Shown here: in pieces, positions 37,932-47,595 of the stretch
Layout: each line of letters begins with the position of its first letter
Numbering within the stretch: the first letter of the stretch is position 1
Source of the DNA: Phytoseiulus persimilis
Taxonomy: Eukaryota > Arthropoda > Arachnida > Mesostigmata > Phytoseiidae
Direction: 5' to 3'
Length of the DNA: 64,000 bases
NCBI GenBank assembly: GCA_037576195.1
Contig: CM075101.1
Location: forward strand, 38,564,001-38,628,000
Notes under the pieces: model-generated
Told to the model about the DNA's origin: nothing
The model's input: only the letters and a program-made list of their open reading frames with translations
Database searches by the model: none
Made by a program: the position numbers and the translations under genes

Positions 37932-39119
37932 ATGTCTTCGGCAGCTGGATCGGAAGCCTCTGTGAGCTCGGATCGACGTTTCCACGATGAAGCTCACCTG
38001 AGTTTCTCAGGAGGAGGCTTCCTCGGCATCTACCATGTGGGAGTTCTGCAAGCCTTCAAGGACTTCGCTCCAGAAATCACCACTCGAAAAGTCCTGGGAG
38101 CCTCATCGGGTGCATTGGCAGCCAGCTGTCTCGTTTGCGATCTACCTGTTGAAGGTGCTATTGAGACCATTACTCGGATGACAGTTCACTGTCGCAGCTT
38201 CAGCTTGGGCCCGTTACATCCTCGCTTCAACATCTTCGATATAATGCGCGACGGACTCGAGAGACACCTGCCCGATAAGGCTCATTTGCGGGCCACGGGG
38301 CGATTGTTCGTTTCCGTCACTCGCGCCTCAACCCTGACGAACGAATTGATATCGAAGTTCGACTCGCGCGAAGAGCTCATAGACGTTTTCCTGGCGTCAT
38401 GCTTCATTCCGTACTTCCTGGGAATTATCGCTCCGACGATAAAGGGAGTACACTACATCGACGGCGGAATCACTTGCAATGTTCCCAAGTTAGACGAGTT
38501 CACGGTGACAGTATCGCCGTTCGCTGGATATGACACTTTGATACAGCCTCGTTGGCAGATGCTTCCCAATGTCACCAGGATGTCGGCTTCAATGATGAGG
38601 ATGTGTAAAACCGTTTTCGCCCCGCCGCCTGAGACGATGATTGAGCTCTGTCACCAAGGGTATCAGGATGCAGTAAATTTTCTACATGAACGGAATCTCC
38701 TTCTGTGTCGGCAGTGCATAGCCAGCAAGAGGGAAGCGCCTGAGAAAATGGAAGACACTCGTCTCGCAACCGGCTGCTCAAAATGCGAGAGCCTGGTTTC
38801 GCACGCGGCTTCCCTCAGGATGCCGAATAAATTCCTGAAACCAATGATTGAGGCGGCGGCCGCTGAGCGGAGGCGCCGAGAACTCCATCCTCTGATTTCG
38901 ACGGATGCCGTACAGACATTGGCCGTGATCTTCTCAATTCTAGTGTTGCCCATCACCATGGTTGTGGTGAATGTGCTCAAAGTTTACAAGTACTTCGGTG
39001 AGAACTCGACTTTCGTTGGATACGCGAAACAAGTGGCTTCGCACAGCGACAGGCATGCCGATAGCAGCTCGGATAACGGTCGGAAATCTTCTCCGAGCCG
39101 CGCGTACTCCCATTGCTGA
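37932..39119 (+). CDS. patatin-like phospholipase / triacylglycerol lipase (brummer/PNPLA2-like), intronless
   Basis: Predicted serine hydrolase acting on triacylglycerol or phospholipid, probably at lipid droplets or ER membrane. It has 395 residues in one exon. The patatin fold begins at about residue 23 with LSFSGGGFLGIYHVGV (the oxyanion glycine loop); the nucleophile elbow GASSG gives Ser58, and IDGGIT supplies the second dyad residue, Asp177. The spacing closely follows ATGL (Ser47, Asp166). A hydrophobic segment at about residues 335-357 (VIFSILVLPITMVVV) could anchor or coat a droplet, and a Ser-rich tail follows. The start is the first ATG in the frame; a short open stretch upstream lacks one. 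Absence of introns contrasts with the intron-rich neighbours and could reflect a retrocopy or intron loss. Paralogue assignment within PNPLA1-5 is not certain. It converges with the NTPDase gene. Confidence 0.9.
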   Translation: MSSAAGSEASVSSDRRFHDEAHLSFSGGGFLGIYHVGVLQAFKDFAPEITTRKVLGASSGALAASCLVCDLPVEGAIETITRMTVHCRSFSLGPLHPRFNIFDIMRDGLERHLPDKAHLRATGRLFVSVTRASTLTNELISKFDSREELIDVFLASCFIPYFLGIIAPTIKGVHYIDGGITCNVPKLDEFTVTVSPFAGYDTLIQPRWQMLPNVTRMSASMMRMCKTVFAPPPETMIELCHQGYQDAVNFLHERNLLLCRQCIASKREAPEKMEDTRLATGCSKCESLVSHAASLRMPNKFLKPMIEAAAAERRRRELHPLISTDAVQTLAVIFSILVLPITMVVVNVLKVYKYFGENSTFVGYAKQVASHSDRHADSSSDNGRKSSPSRAYSHC

Positions 39120-39231
39120 TTAGACTAGAAGCATGCTCTGGCATACCGTAGCCCAGAAGCTTGAGCTTGCACCACCCCGAGCATGACGAGAACAAATTGG
39201 AAGTTTAGGAATGATTTTAAAGACATTGAAG

Positions 39232-39237
39232 ATTAAA
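39232..39237 (+). terminator. polyadenylation signal ATTAAA for the lipase gene
   Basis: Common variant hexamer about 115 bases after the lipase stop codon; there is no canonical AATAAA nearer. Confidence 0.5.
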
Positions 39238-39380
39238 TATCCTGGAGGTTGAGTCACTCTGACTTCAATCTCATCAGTTGCTCCTCAGCGTCTTTGATTC
39301 CTCCCGGATGAACCTGCTCAACCAGGGCCAAAAGGCCAAGCACCACCAGGCAATATTGTGTCTGTTCTCACGATCCATTC

Positions 39381-39386
39381 TTTATT
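39381..39386 (-). terminator. polyadenylation signal AATAAA for the NTPDase gene
   Basis: AATAAA on the minus strand (TTTATT on plus), about 320 bases after the NTPDase stop. With the lipase signal at 39232 the two convergent 3' ends would be about 150 bases apart without overlap. Confidence 0.5.
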
Positions 39387-39704
39387 ATTGGGGTTCTTGT
39401 CCCTTATACACATATACACAAATCTCACAAGCCGCACCCTCTCTGGCAATCTGCTCAGTTTCTCGTCAAGTGGTTCACCGATCCAGTGTCTTATCGCACC
39501 CGGTGATACCGAAACTTGAATGATCCCGCTTGCCCTGAAGGGGCACTCCACGGCCTCCACTCCGCAGCCTTACATGCGACGCTCAGATTCTTTCATGACG
39601 TCTGGTGGTAACAATGGGCTTGGTGGAGTTCCGTCTGTCCTCGATTTTTCCAATTCGATAATATAATAATAAATACATCGAGATGCGCAGAGCTTCTCCA
39701 CGAT

Positions 39705-42700
39705 CTACGCGGCGGTTTCTTTCAGAGTCAGCTCCTCCTTCTCCTCTTTCTCTGCGTTGGCCTGGGCTAATCGCTGCGCTCGCCGTCGATTGATCAAATA
39801 CGCGAAGACTCCCGTTCCCAAGGTGGACGCAAAAATTATGATAACGATTGCGAACAATGGGGTAGGAATGATGGCTGGATCAGGCTTTGCTTCAGGTATA
39901 GCGTTCGTGGCGTTAATCATGTAGCCGAGAGACCATCCCAGGTTGTATCCTTTCGCTTCCCTCAGGAAACTGACTCTGCCGAAGTTTTCATCGTTGACGC
40001 CATAGTTTTGCAGCAAATTGTAGATGAAGGCCGCTTTGAAGCACCCGAAAGCTGCGTATTTATCTTTTCCCGCATAAACTTCAGCTTTTAGCGTGTCATA
40101 TCGCTGCCGGCAGAATTCGCCAACTGATTTTCCGAGTTGGTCCATGCTGGTTCCGTTGAAGCGAAGCTCTTCGACTGTGTATGTGAATCCAGAGAGCGCA
40201 GAGAAGTTTATCTCGGGGATCGCGATCGGAATCTTCTTAAAGCACTCGCTGAATCCGCGAATCCTACAATCCTTCTCGGGAAACAGGTTGGCCACTGTAT
40301 TTTGACATACCGCGCTCTCGCCAGTACCGATTATACGCAGCATCTGTGGAGACATGGGAAAATTGTTATCCCACAAGGACTGATCGCTCAGCAGGCTATC
40401 CTGCCGCATTCACCCAGGTTATTGGATGAGATTCAAAATGACAGACTCGCGAATCATTGACTAAAAATCAACGATCCAAACTCACCGAAGTGTTCCGCCT
40501 GTAAAGGACCTCGGGGAGCTCCTTGTGAGTCGTACACGGTGTGAGAATCCTGCTCACGGGCATCGACTGATCGTAGCCTTTGTTATGGCAGGGGGACTCG
40601 ATCGGCTTGGTCGTCTCGTATTTCTGAATCGGAATTCAAATAACAGGTAACGAACTGTCTCAGATCCTCGATCAGGTCCGTCCACAGACATTTTCCTCAT
40701 GCGATTATCAACGATTGTAACATTCAATTTCTGGTCAAGGAGCACCAAGTCTTACCTGCTCGCTGAGGAGCATCATCACATAGCGATTGAAAGCTTCGTT
40801 GATTCCGTAGCAGAGATAAGTTCGAGAGAACACGTTGTATTCATTGCCATAAAGTTTCATGAGATGGAACTCCGGATGATTTGAGTTTCGCGCAACTTCG
40901 AAGGCGATTTGCGTGGAAGCTCCTCCGCAGTCGAGGGCCCCGACGAGATCTTGCGGTGTTGACTGGAAATACAGAGAAAACGGAAAGACGACGGTTAGAA
41001 ATTTCCTCTACAAGAGTTCACTGATTCGGCTGAAACTGAGTTCTCCTCGAAGCAGCACGTTTCCACGATTCGCGTGTGGAGCAAGCGACAGGAAGCAAGG
41101 CAACCTGATCTCGCGCTGGAGACCACTCATCAGTTCGGATGATTCCGCGTGATTTGGTGCATCGTGCTGTATGAAGAGACCGTGTGGCACGGAACGTTCG
41201 ACGCTTGGCCACGTGAATCCGAACGAACCTGGCCCTGCTGCTGCCTCGACAATGCACTCGCTCGAGTTTCTGCCAGCTCGACTCTGAGTCGTGGGAATGT
41301 TTTCAACCCCTTCTCGAGTGGTCTGACTGTTATTCTCGGAACATTCTGAAGCAGCGCAACCATTCCAAAAATCTAGTCTGAGTTTCTCCACAGCAACAAG
41401 TTCCCAAAAAATTCAGGATTGACAATCAACCGCGGAAGCACGATTCGAATACTTGGAACGAGTACTGCCAGATTCGGATGAAAAAATGGAAAAGCGCAAG
41501 CAGTCTAGTTTCCGCTGGTCCGCTCGCCAGGATGATGTTTTCGACGAGTGATTGACGAAAGCAATACTTCGGATCGGCCAGAGCCATCTGCTGTCAAACG
41601 GGGAGCAAATCGTTGATTCTTCCTTCACAGACTTGCTCAGCCGCTGATGGCCGAAAGATCTCCAATTGGTTTCGAGCTTCGGGGCCTCTAGCACGACGGC
41701 GAAGATTGCTGTGGCGACCACTTCGGCCTCATTCACCCAGCGAAGAGCTGGTGAGTCAGGCTGTTCGACAGTCAGTCGAACGAGGCAGCGAACCGCGTAA
41801 TGAAAATCGCTGTTAAGATCGTCTTGTGGTTGGCCGTCCAATAACTGCCATGGAACCATCATCGGAGATGTGTCGATATATTCTATTACGGATCTACTTG
41901 ACTACCTGTTCTGCAAGTTCTGGGGGTGCGATGGTGTGCGAGTGCGGTAACAAAGAACATACATGATCTTTCGGAAGTTTATCGAGGAGATAATTTGCCG
42001 AGAGCCACGCAGATAGTCCTTCGTGTTGACCGCTTAGAATGCCAGCTGAGCCGAAAGACATCCCGGAGCCTTTTATGGCTGCTTCAGCAGCTAAGAAGTT
42101 CAGATCGGTCCGTGTGGGGTCGGTGATGCTAAGGGGTGGAAATTTACACGTTAGGAGAACTCTCATCACAGGAAATCACGGAACGGAAGACCTCCGGATT
42201 CCGAGTCGAAGCAAGGCTCGAATTTCGAACGGTACTCACTTCAAGAGTCTCATCCCGGCAGTGGCGGCAAGGTAAACTTTGGTCCTGTACATCTCTTGTG
42301 GAGGTATATTTGTCTTCAAGTCATCCAGCAGATTTTCCAGAACCCTTTGCACCTCCCGCGGCTGAAGGTCCGATATTCCAGACGAGTCTGTTTCCTTGTG
42401 GGCGACCTACGGAAGAGACGATTCCTTGTTATGGTAACGCTGCACGGATCGAAACGATAAGCTTCGCGGACAAGCTGTCCATTTTTTTCCGAAAATTCTG
42501 CATCGAACACCATGAAGACCACTTGTGCCACATCAGGAAGTGGGATCTACCGAATGATTCGGCACACGCTGGGGTAACCATGAATGATTAAGAACATATC
42601 AAATTGGAAGAAGGAAAAACCGGGACCACACAAACCTGTAGAGCTTTTCCTGTTCCGAAGAACTTCGATCCGTCCCAATGGTAGAGCGTTGCCTCCGAAT

Positions 42701-45700
42701 GTGAAGAGCCCGCATCGATCACCACTCCGTACTGCAAGCGAAACGTATATGAAAGTCTGAATCTGGATGAAAGAAGAGTTGCGACGACGAGTCACTTTGC
42801 ACCGGAATCTGAATTAGTCGAAGACCTCAAATTGTTCCGTTCGTCAGACCGGTTTGTGGGAGAGATGGCAAGTCGTCTCGTCTACGAACTTGCCGAGTTT
42901 GTGATGAATTTTGTGAACAGCGGCAGTCACGGAAGGCTTATTGTGGTTGGTTGGTCGGTCGGTCGGCTGGTGAGTGGCTTTGCTGCTTGGTTTGTTTGAT
43001 TCAATCGTTTGATAGAATCGATGCAGTGGACGCAAAGCCGTCGCCGTAAAGCTATTTCCGCCATCAACAGTAACAGCAAGAAAGAGGCCGATCACGACTT
43101 CGGTTCAGCGTCGCGACGGACGAATCGTGGAGACAACTGTCTTCATTAGCGCACCCGCAGCGCGATTCACACTTCGCCTGGCAGGGTAAGCAGCCGTTCG
43201 ACGGCCTGCCTCTGGCCCAAGTATAAACTTTCACCGCGGAACGAAGGCGACCGACGAAGAGGCATCTTGACATCCGAACAAAAATGCGATTCCGCTGACC
43301 ATTGTTAAACCAACAATTACACGACCGATCACACGCAATCGTGTCTTCCCCTTCTCCCCTATTGAAGCTCATCTATTCATCACTCTCAGCACGCGAGGCT
43401 CTTGTACTGCGAGTGTGTGAAATATCTCTTTCTGTCGTCCCTGTGGTAAGCTCCCGTCGAAACTCCTATTCTCGGAGATCCCCGGAAATAGGACGACACT
43501 TCTCAGCGGTGGCGAGCAAAGAACTCGGATGGAAAGTTCCTGGCGTCGAATCCGCCGAACATCTCAACCGTTCGATCGGGTCTAATCTTTCGGAAATCTT
43601 GGTGCGGAAGCTGACAAAAAGGGTCGATGGCCAATCCAGCGATTGGAAGCATTTCCGATATTTACGCAGACTCGCCGAGTTCCTGAATTCTCCCTGCCCG
43701 AGCTGGTCAGTCGAATTACTGGCGGCATGAGAAGTCTGGAAAATACGTCGCCGAGCGTTTCAGGTGCTCTGAACCCGCGAAGCCATCTGCGCACTGCATC
43801 GCTGAACAAGCGAAAGAGTTCTCCTAACCAAACCATAGTTTGAGCGCGAATTCTGAGAAACGGGATCCAAAAGTTTGCATTCTCCGTCGGCAAACCACCC
43901 AGACGCAGCGGTAGATTGGTTGGAAGGCAGACATTGAAGGTATCGGCTGACAAATGCCTCAACCCGCAATTAACATCCTTCTAGAATACATGCCGCTGAC
44001 GATGGGAACATCTCAGCTCAGGGAACGAGAGACCTTCAAATGCGCTGACTCATAGAGTTGTTTGCATCACTCTCGTAGCAGTTCGTCGAGGCGTTCAAGG
44101 AGCGCGGAGACGATCCGAGTCAGACGTTCTCGATTGCAGTGATTCCTCGGCTCGACTGCTGAGTAAGCTTTCCACTGTTTTGGTTTCTCAGGGGTCTCCT
44201 TTGGCCGCCTCCCACCTTTGGCAACAATATCCACCACGGCGCTCCTCTCCATCGGAGAAGTACATGTTTGGTGTCGAAGAGCTTAGCTATTTTGTACACC
44301 AAGCTTGACATGACTGTCGGCCTGGCAGCCCGTCTGAACGAGCTGGTTGGTATTCGACAGAGCGCGCGCCGCTCAGGATCCGTTGGAGCAGTGATCCCTA
44401 ATTGTGCACTGTCGACGTTCTGGCCGTTGCCGCCAACGACGAACACTGCTGTTGCTTTTTCCAACGGCCCCGACACAAAACCTGCCTCGGACGAGCTTTT
44501 CAAGGTCTTTCGAGCTGCACCGTGTGAAAAATCCCATCGACCGATGAATCGACTGGATGCTCGCTGCGGAGAAGCTTCCACTCGACCGCTGGAGGAGCAT
44601 CCGAAAGCTCTCGGAGAAAAACTCCCGATAGACCAAGCGGGGCCGTTGCATTCAGGAATTGCCACTAGCAATGGTGCGACTACGAGCCGAGATGGGATCT
44701 TCGAGACTGTTGCAGTCTGTTTGATGGAATACCGTATCTTTTGCAACGTGAGACCCAAAGCTTCGTAACGAGCTGAATGAACAGCATTAGGAGTCATTCT
44801 GGCAGACCCCGCTCAACGGGTGTCAGATGTCTTCGAAACACGGTCACAGAAAACGGATATGCCCGGCTACAGACGGCGCGGGGAAATGTTGCCGAAGTAT
44901 GAATTCGGTTCCTCGAAGAGTTCCGTTGAAACATACTATGAAAGGAACATCGAAATCAATGACGCGTAGCCTACCAGAGCGACCGCGAGCGATGATAACT
45001 TTCGTTTCAAATTTCGGTGATGACGGTGCTCGCTAAGAATGCACATCAGGTGACTGTTGACTCTTGGAGAAATGACGGAATGCTTCGAGCCCACACAGAA
45101 AACTTGAAGTGGCTATTTCCCCTTTTTTCATAAAGTTTCCGTGAATTTCAGTTTGTAGCATCAGAAATATCCGGAGAAGTATCTTTCTTCCGTCAAATCC
45201 CCCAATATATTCGCTGCCTCCCGGGCTGCTAACGACCATCTAATTAGAATAATCGGTTTCAACAAGGCGCTCCGGATTTGCTGAGCACTGAATTCCTAAT
45301 AGAAACAACCGCTGAAAGCTTCGACTGACCTCTGACTCTTGGCCAGGTCTGATGAGTTCGGAGCGAGTTTAAGTATAAACCATTGCTTCAACGAACACCG
45401 AAACCCCGATTCACGAATACAGCACGTTTTTATACGGAGTCCGCTCAAAAGGGTAAACGGAAGAGATATTTCAGCGGAACATATACTGACGATCGAGGAC
45501 TTACCACAAACGGAGCTCTTCCAGCTGTTGCGGCGAACATTGTGACAACGATGGTGATCCCAACCAGGGCAATCAGCGTCAGGAACATGGCGAGAATTCG
45601 CCAGTTGATGAGAAACAAAAGATCGTCTCCAGCGGCTGAAACCACGAAATTTGTTAAAAACCGAACCTGGGTGATCGCAGACGGTTACCTCAGAACGATG

Positions 45701-47129
45701 ACTGCTCAAGAGCGAGTTTTCTCTGACAAAGTGGAACATCTCAAGGTTGAGAAGCCAAAGGTCACGAAGAAGTCTACGAAAATTGAGGACGGGCAAGAAA
45801 AACGATAGAGATCTGGCCGAGATCAGAGAGAACCAAGTTTACGGTCTTTGAATCGGCCGGAAGACTCGACTGCTTCGTTTATGAGCGCTTTCATCCAGGA
45901 AACGTCCCGCCCTCAATCCTCGCGCTTCGCGAGTTCTAACGCAAACACGCTCAATCACAATCGTTCTGGACCTCTACTAATAGTTTCTCGATAAATTTGG
46001 GAGTCAAATTTCGCGCATGTTTCACGAGGAATCTCTACTCTCAGAGGAGCGCTTCCGCGATTGAAAAAATTCTAGCCGAATCCACCCTGGAAAGCGTGAC
46101 TCATGCGGCGAGAAGACTCCCGCAGACATGCCAGAAGCATGACGAGCCCAGCGAAGCAGATTTCTGACATGACTGTTTTGTGGGATTGGAGGAAAAGACG
46201 ACGCTTCTCAGAAAATGATTGTACGCTGATGCCGTATCACACTGGACCTCATCCTGTACGACCGTTTCCCAGGACTCATCGCCTGAGGGGCGGCTTGACA
46301 CCTCGTAGGCTGAGCGATCTGCCAAAGTTTACCTTTTGGTCTGAGATAGACCGTGTCGCCTGTTTCCAGTTTATAGCTGGCGATTTCTTTCCTCTCCGTC
46401 AACATGACATGGTTTTCCGTGTATATGCCTGCAACAGAGAAAGATGAGCATAGCTTTCACCACGGAGAACTAGCAGCTCTACGGTTCTTCGCGACGGATG
46501 CCATCTCCAGCTGATTCAGATGTTGAGCCAGCAAGATTCATAATTCCAGCTCGATGGAGAGGGATCATAAGACAGATCCGACGTCATCAGCAGATGCGAC
46601 AGCTCTCTACATAGAAGTCGGCGAGGAGCTTGAGATGAGGAAACGAGCTCGCGGTAGAGGAGCAGGGCTGCAACCCCTCGGCCGCCCCCCTTCCTTGACC
46701 GCTGGTTCGCGAATTCCTCCGATCTCAACATCGTGTTGCTAAATCTCTCCACCCCAAGCATGTGAAATTGCCGATTGGAATTGAGAACTGGACTTTCTTG
46801 GCATGCAATCGTTGCTATCGATTTTCGGGCGCTCTATTAGTGCTCCAAGTCTCTAGTTCACGGACAGAGGCGCAGATGAAGTCTAGGAGCGAATGAAGAG
46901 GGATGTTTGGATCCCTTCGTTTGGGGGTACGGAAACATTCACTCTAGGGTACTTCCTACAGAATCTAGGTACTCTCCAGGAATGTTTGCTCACCCAGCCG
47001 AGTATCCAGAGGAATTTTGAACTCCTGACATGCTGCTCCAAGCACCGATGCTGCCGGCGCCGAAGTGTTAGCAGCAACGGTAGCGATCCCACCGGAATCC
47101 TTGGTTTGATCTACCACCCGAAGCTCCAT
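39705..47129 (-). CDS. ecto-NTPDase (CD39/ENTPD1-like) with putative N-terminal ubiquitin-like domain
   Basis: Hydrolyses extracellular nucleoside tri- and diphosphates at the cell surface. Exons in order: 46994-47129, 46333-46428, 45505-45635, 42636-42731, 42240-42406, 41963-42128, 40756-40962, 40486-40623, 39705-40343; all GT-AG, phases agree, 591 aa. Exon 3 holds the N-terminal membrane span (ILAMFLTLIALVGITIVV). Apyrase regions: ACR1 VIDAGSSHSEATLYHW, ACR2 VYLAATAGMRLL, ACR3 ILSGQHEGLSAWLSANYLL (catalytic Glu kept), ACR4 GALDCGGASTQIAF, ACR5 YNLGWSLGYMINATN. A second span (PLFAIVIIIFASTLGTGVFA) precedes a charged tail. Exons 3-9 are certain and alone give CD39 length (~513 aa). Exons 1-2 (ATG in GACACCATGG) encode a beta-grasp-like sequence (EIASYKLETGDTVYLRPK resembles the end of ubiquitin) and are joined on phase alone; they could belong to another gene. 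Confidence 0.9.
44120..44797 (-). CDS. unassigned 225-codon frame in an NTPDase intron
   Basis: An ATG-started frame of 225 residues lies wholly inside the 2.8-kb third intron of the NTPDase gene, on the same strand. A 166-codon frame covers most of it on the other strand (44268-44768). No domain, signal peptide or membrane span is evident, and the sequence is rich in Arg, Ser and Ala as expected of non-coding G+C-balanced DNA. It is probably chance; recorded because it is among the longest unexplained frames here. Confidence 0.12.
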   Translation of the reverse strand: MTPNAVHSARYEALGLTLQKIRYSIKQTATVSKIPSRLVVAPLLVAIPECNGPAWSIGSFSPRAFGCSSSGRVEASPQRASSRFIGRWDFSHGAARKTLKSSSEAGFVSGPLEKATAVFVVGGNGQNVDSAQLGITAPTDPERRALCRIPTSSFRRAARPTVMSSLVYKIAKLFDTKHVLLRWRGAPWWILLPKVGGGQRRPLRNQNSGKLTQQSSRGITAIENV

Positions 47130-47212
47130 GGTGTCGATCACCGTGTAATCCCTGGCAGGGAAGAACAAAAATTAGACATTATTCCTCTAGATTTCCTACT
47201 CGTGAAGGCATT

Positions 47213-47480
47213 TCAGAAATGAGCGGTGTCCGTTCTCAAGGGGTCCAACGTCTTCGTCATGACACCGACTGAATCATTATCCTTTCGATCGTCTTTATCA
47301 AATATTTCATCTAGGCCAGTCAGTGTCTTCGGACGACGGAACTCGTAGAACTGAATTCCGTTCCGCGGATAATGGCGCAAACCAAGAACTTCGCCGCTAG
47401 CTACCGAAACAAAGCGCTCCTCCGACGAGTTAAATAGACAATTTCCTCGTGACGCTGTCTCGACATAACAATGTCCAGGA
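47213..47480 (-). CDS. unidentified terminal exon
   Basis: From an acceptor (GCTTTAG at 47481-47487) an open frame runs 88 codons to TGA (47213-47215). Its product looks protein-like (PGHCYVETASRGNCLFNSS, GEVLGLRHYPRNGIQFYEF, RRPKTLTGLDEIFDKDD). It begins in phase 2, so an upstream exon should supply two bases; none was recognised. It ends about 60 bases before the acceptor of the first NTPDase exon, on the same strand. A different frame, starting at an ATG at about 47595 (MDSDPSRQIEALAQRK), overlaps its first 80 bases and also looks plausible, so the true frame is unsettled. No family recognised. Confidence 0.35.
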
Positions 47481-47595
47481 CTAAAGCTTGGAAAAGCAGT
47501 TGTAAGTCGACCCCCTGTTCCTCCGCACGCTGATTAACAGCACTGACGATCTTCCGCTGTGCGAGCGCTTCGATTTGCCGGGAAGGATCGGAATC

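Noticed and set aside
41413-41862. Extra NTPDase exon between ACR3 and ACR4
   Set aside because: The flanking exons already join in phase 0 and the spacing matches insect-type NTPDases; the frame has no apyrase motif.
45664-45747. A short ATG exon (MFHFVRENSLLSSHRSE followed by GTAACC) as the NTPDase first exon
   Set aside because: It ends in phase 0, whereas the membrane exon needs one preceding base; the join breaks the frame.
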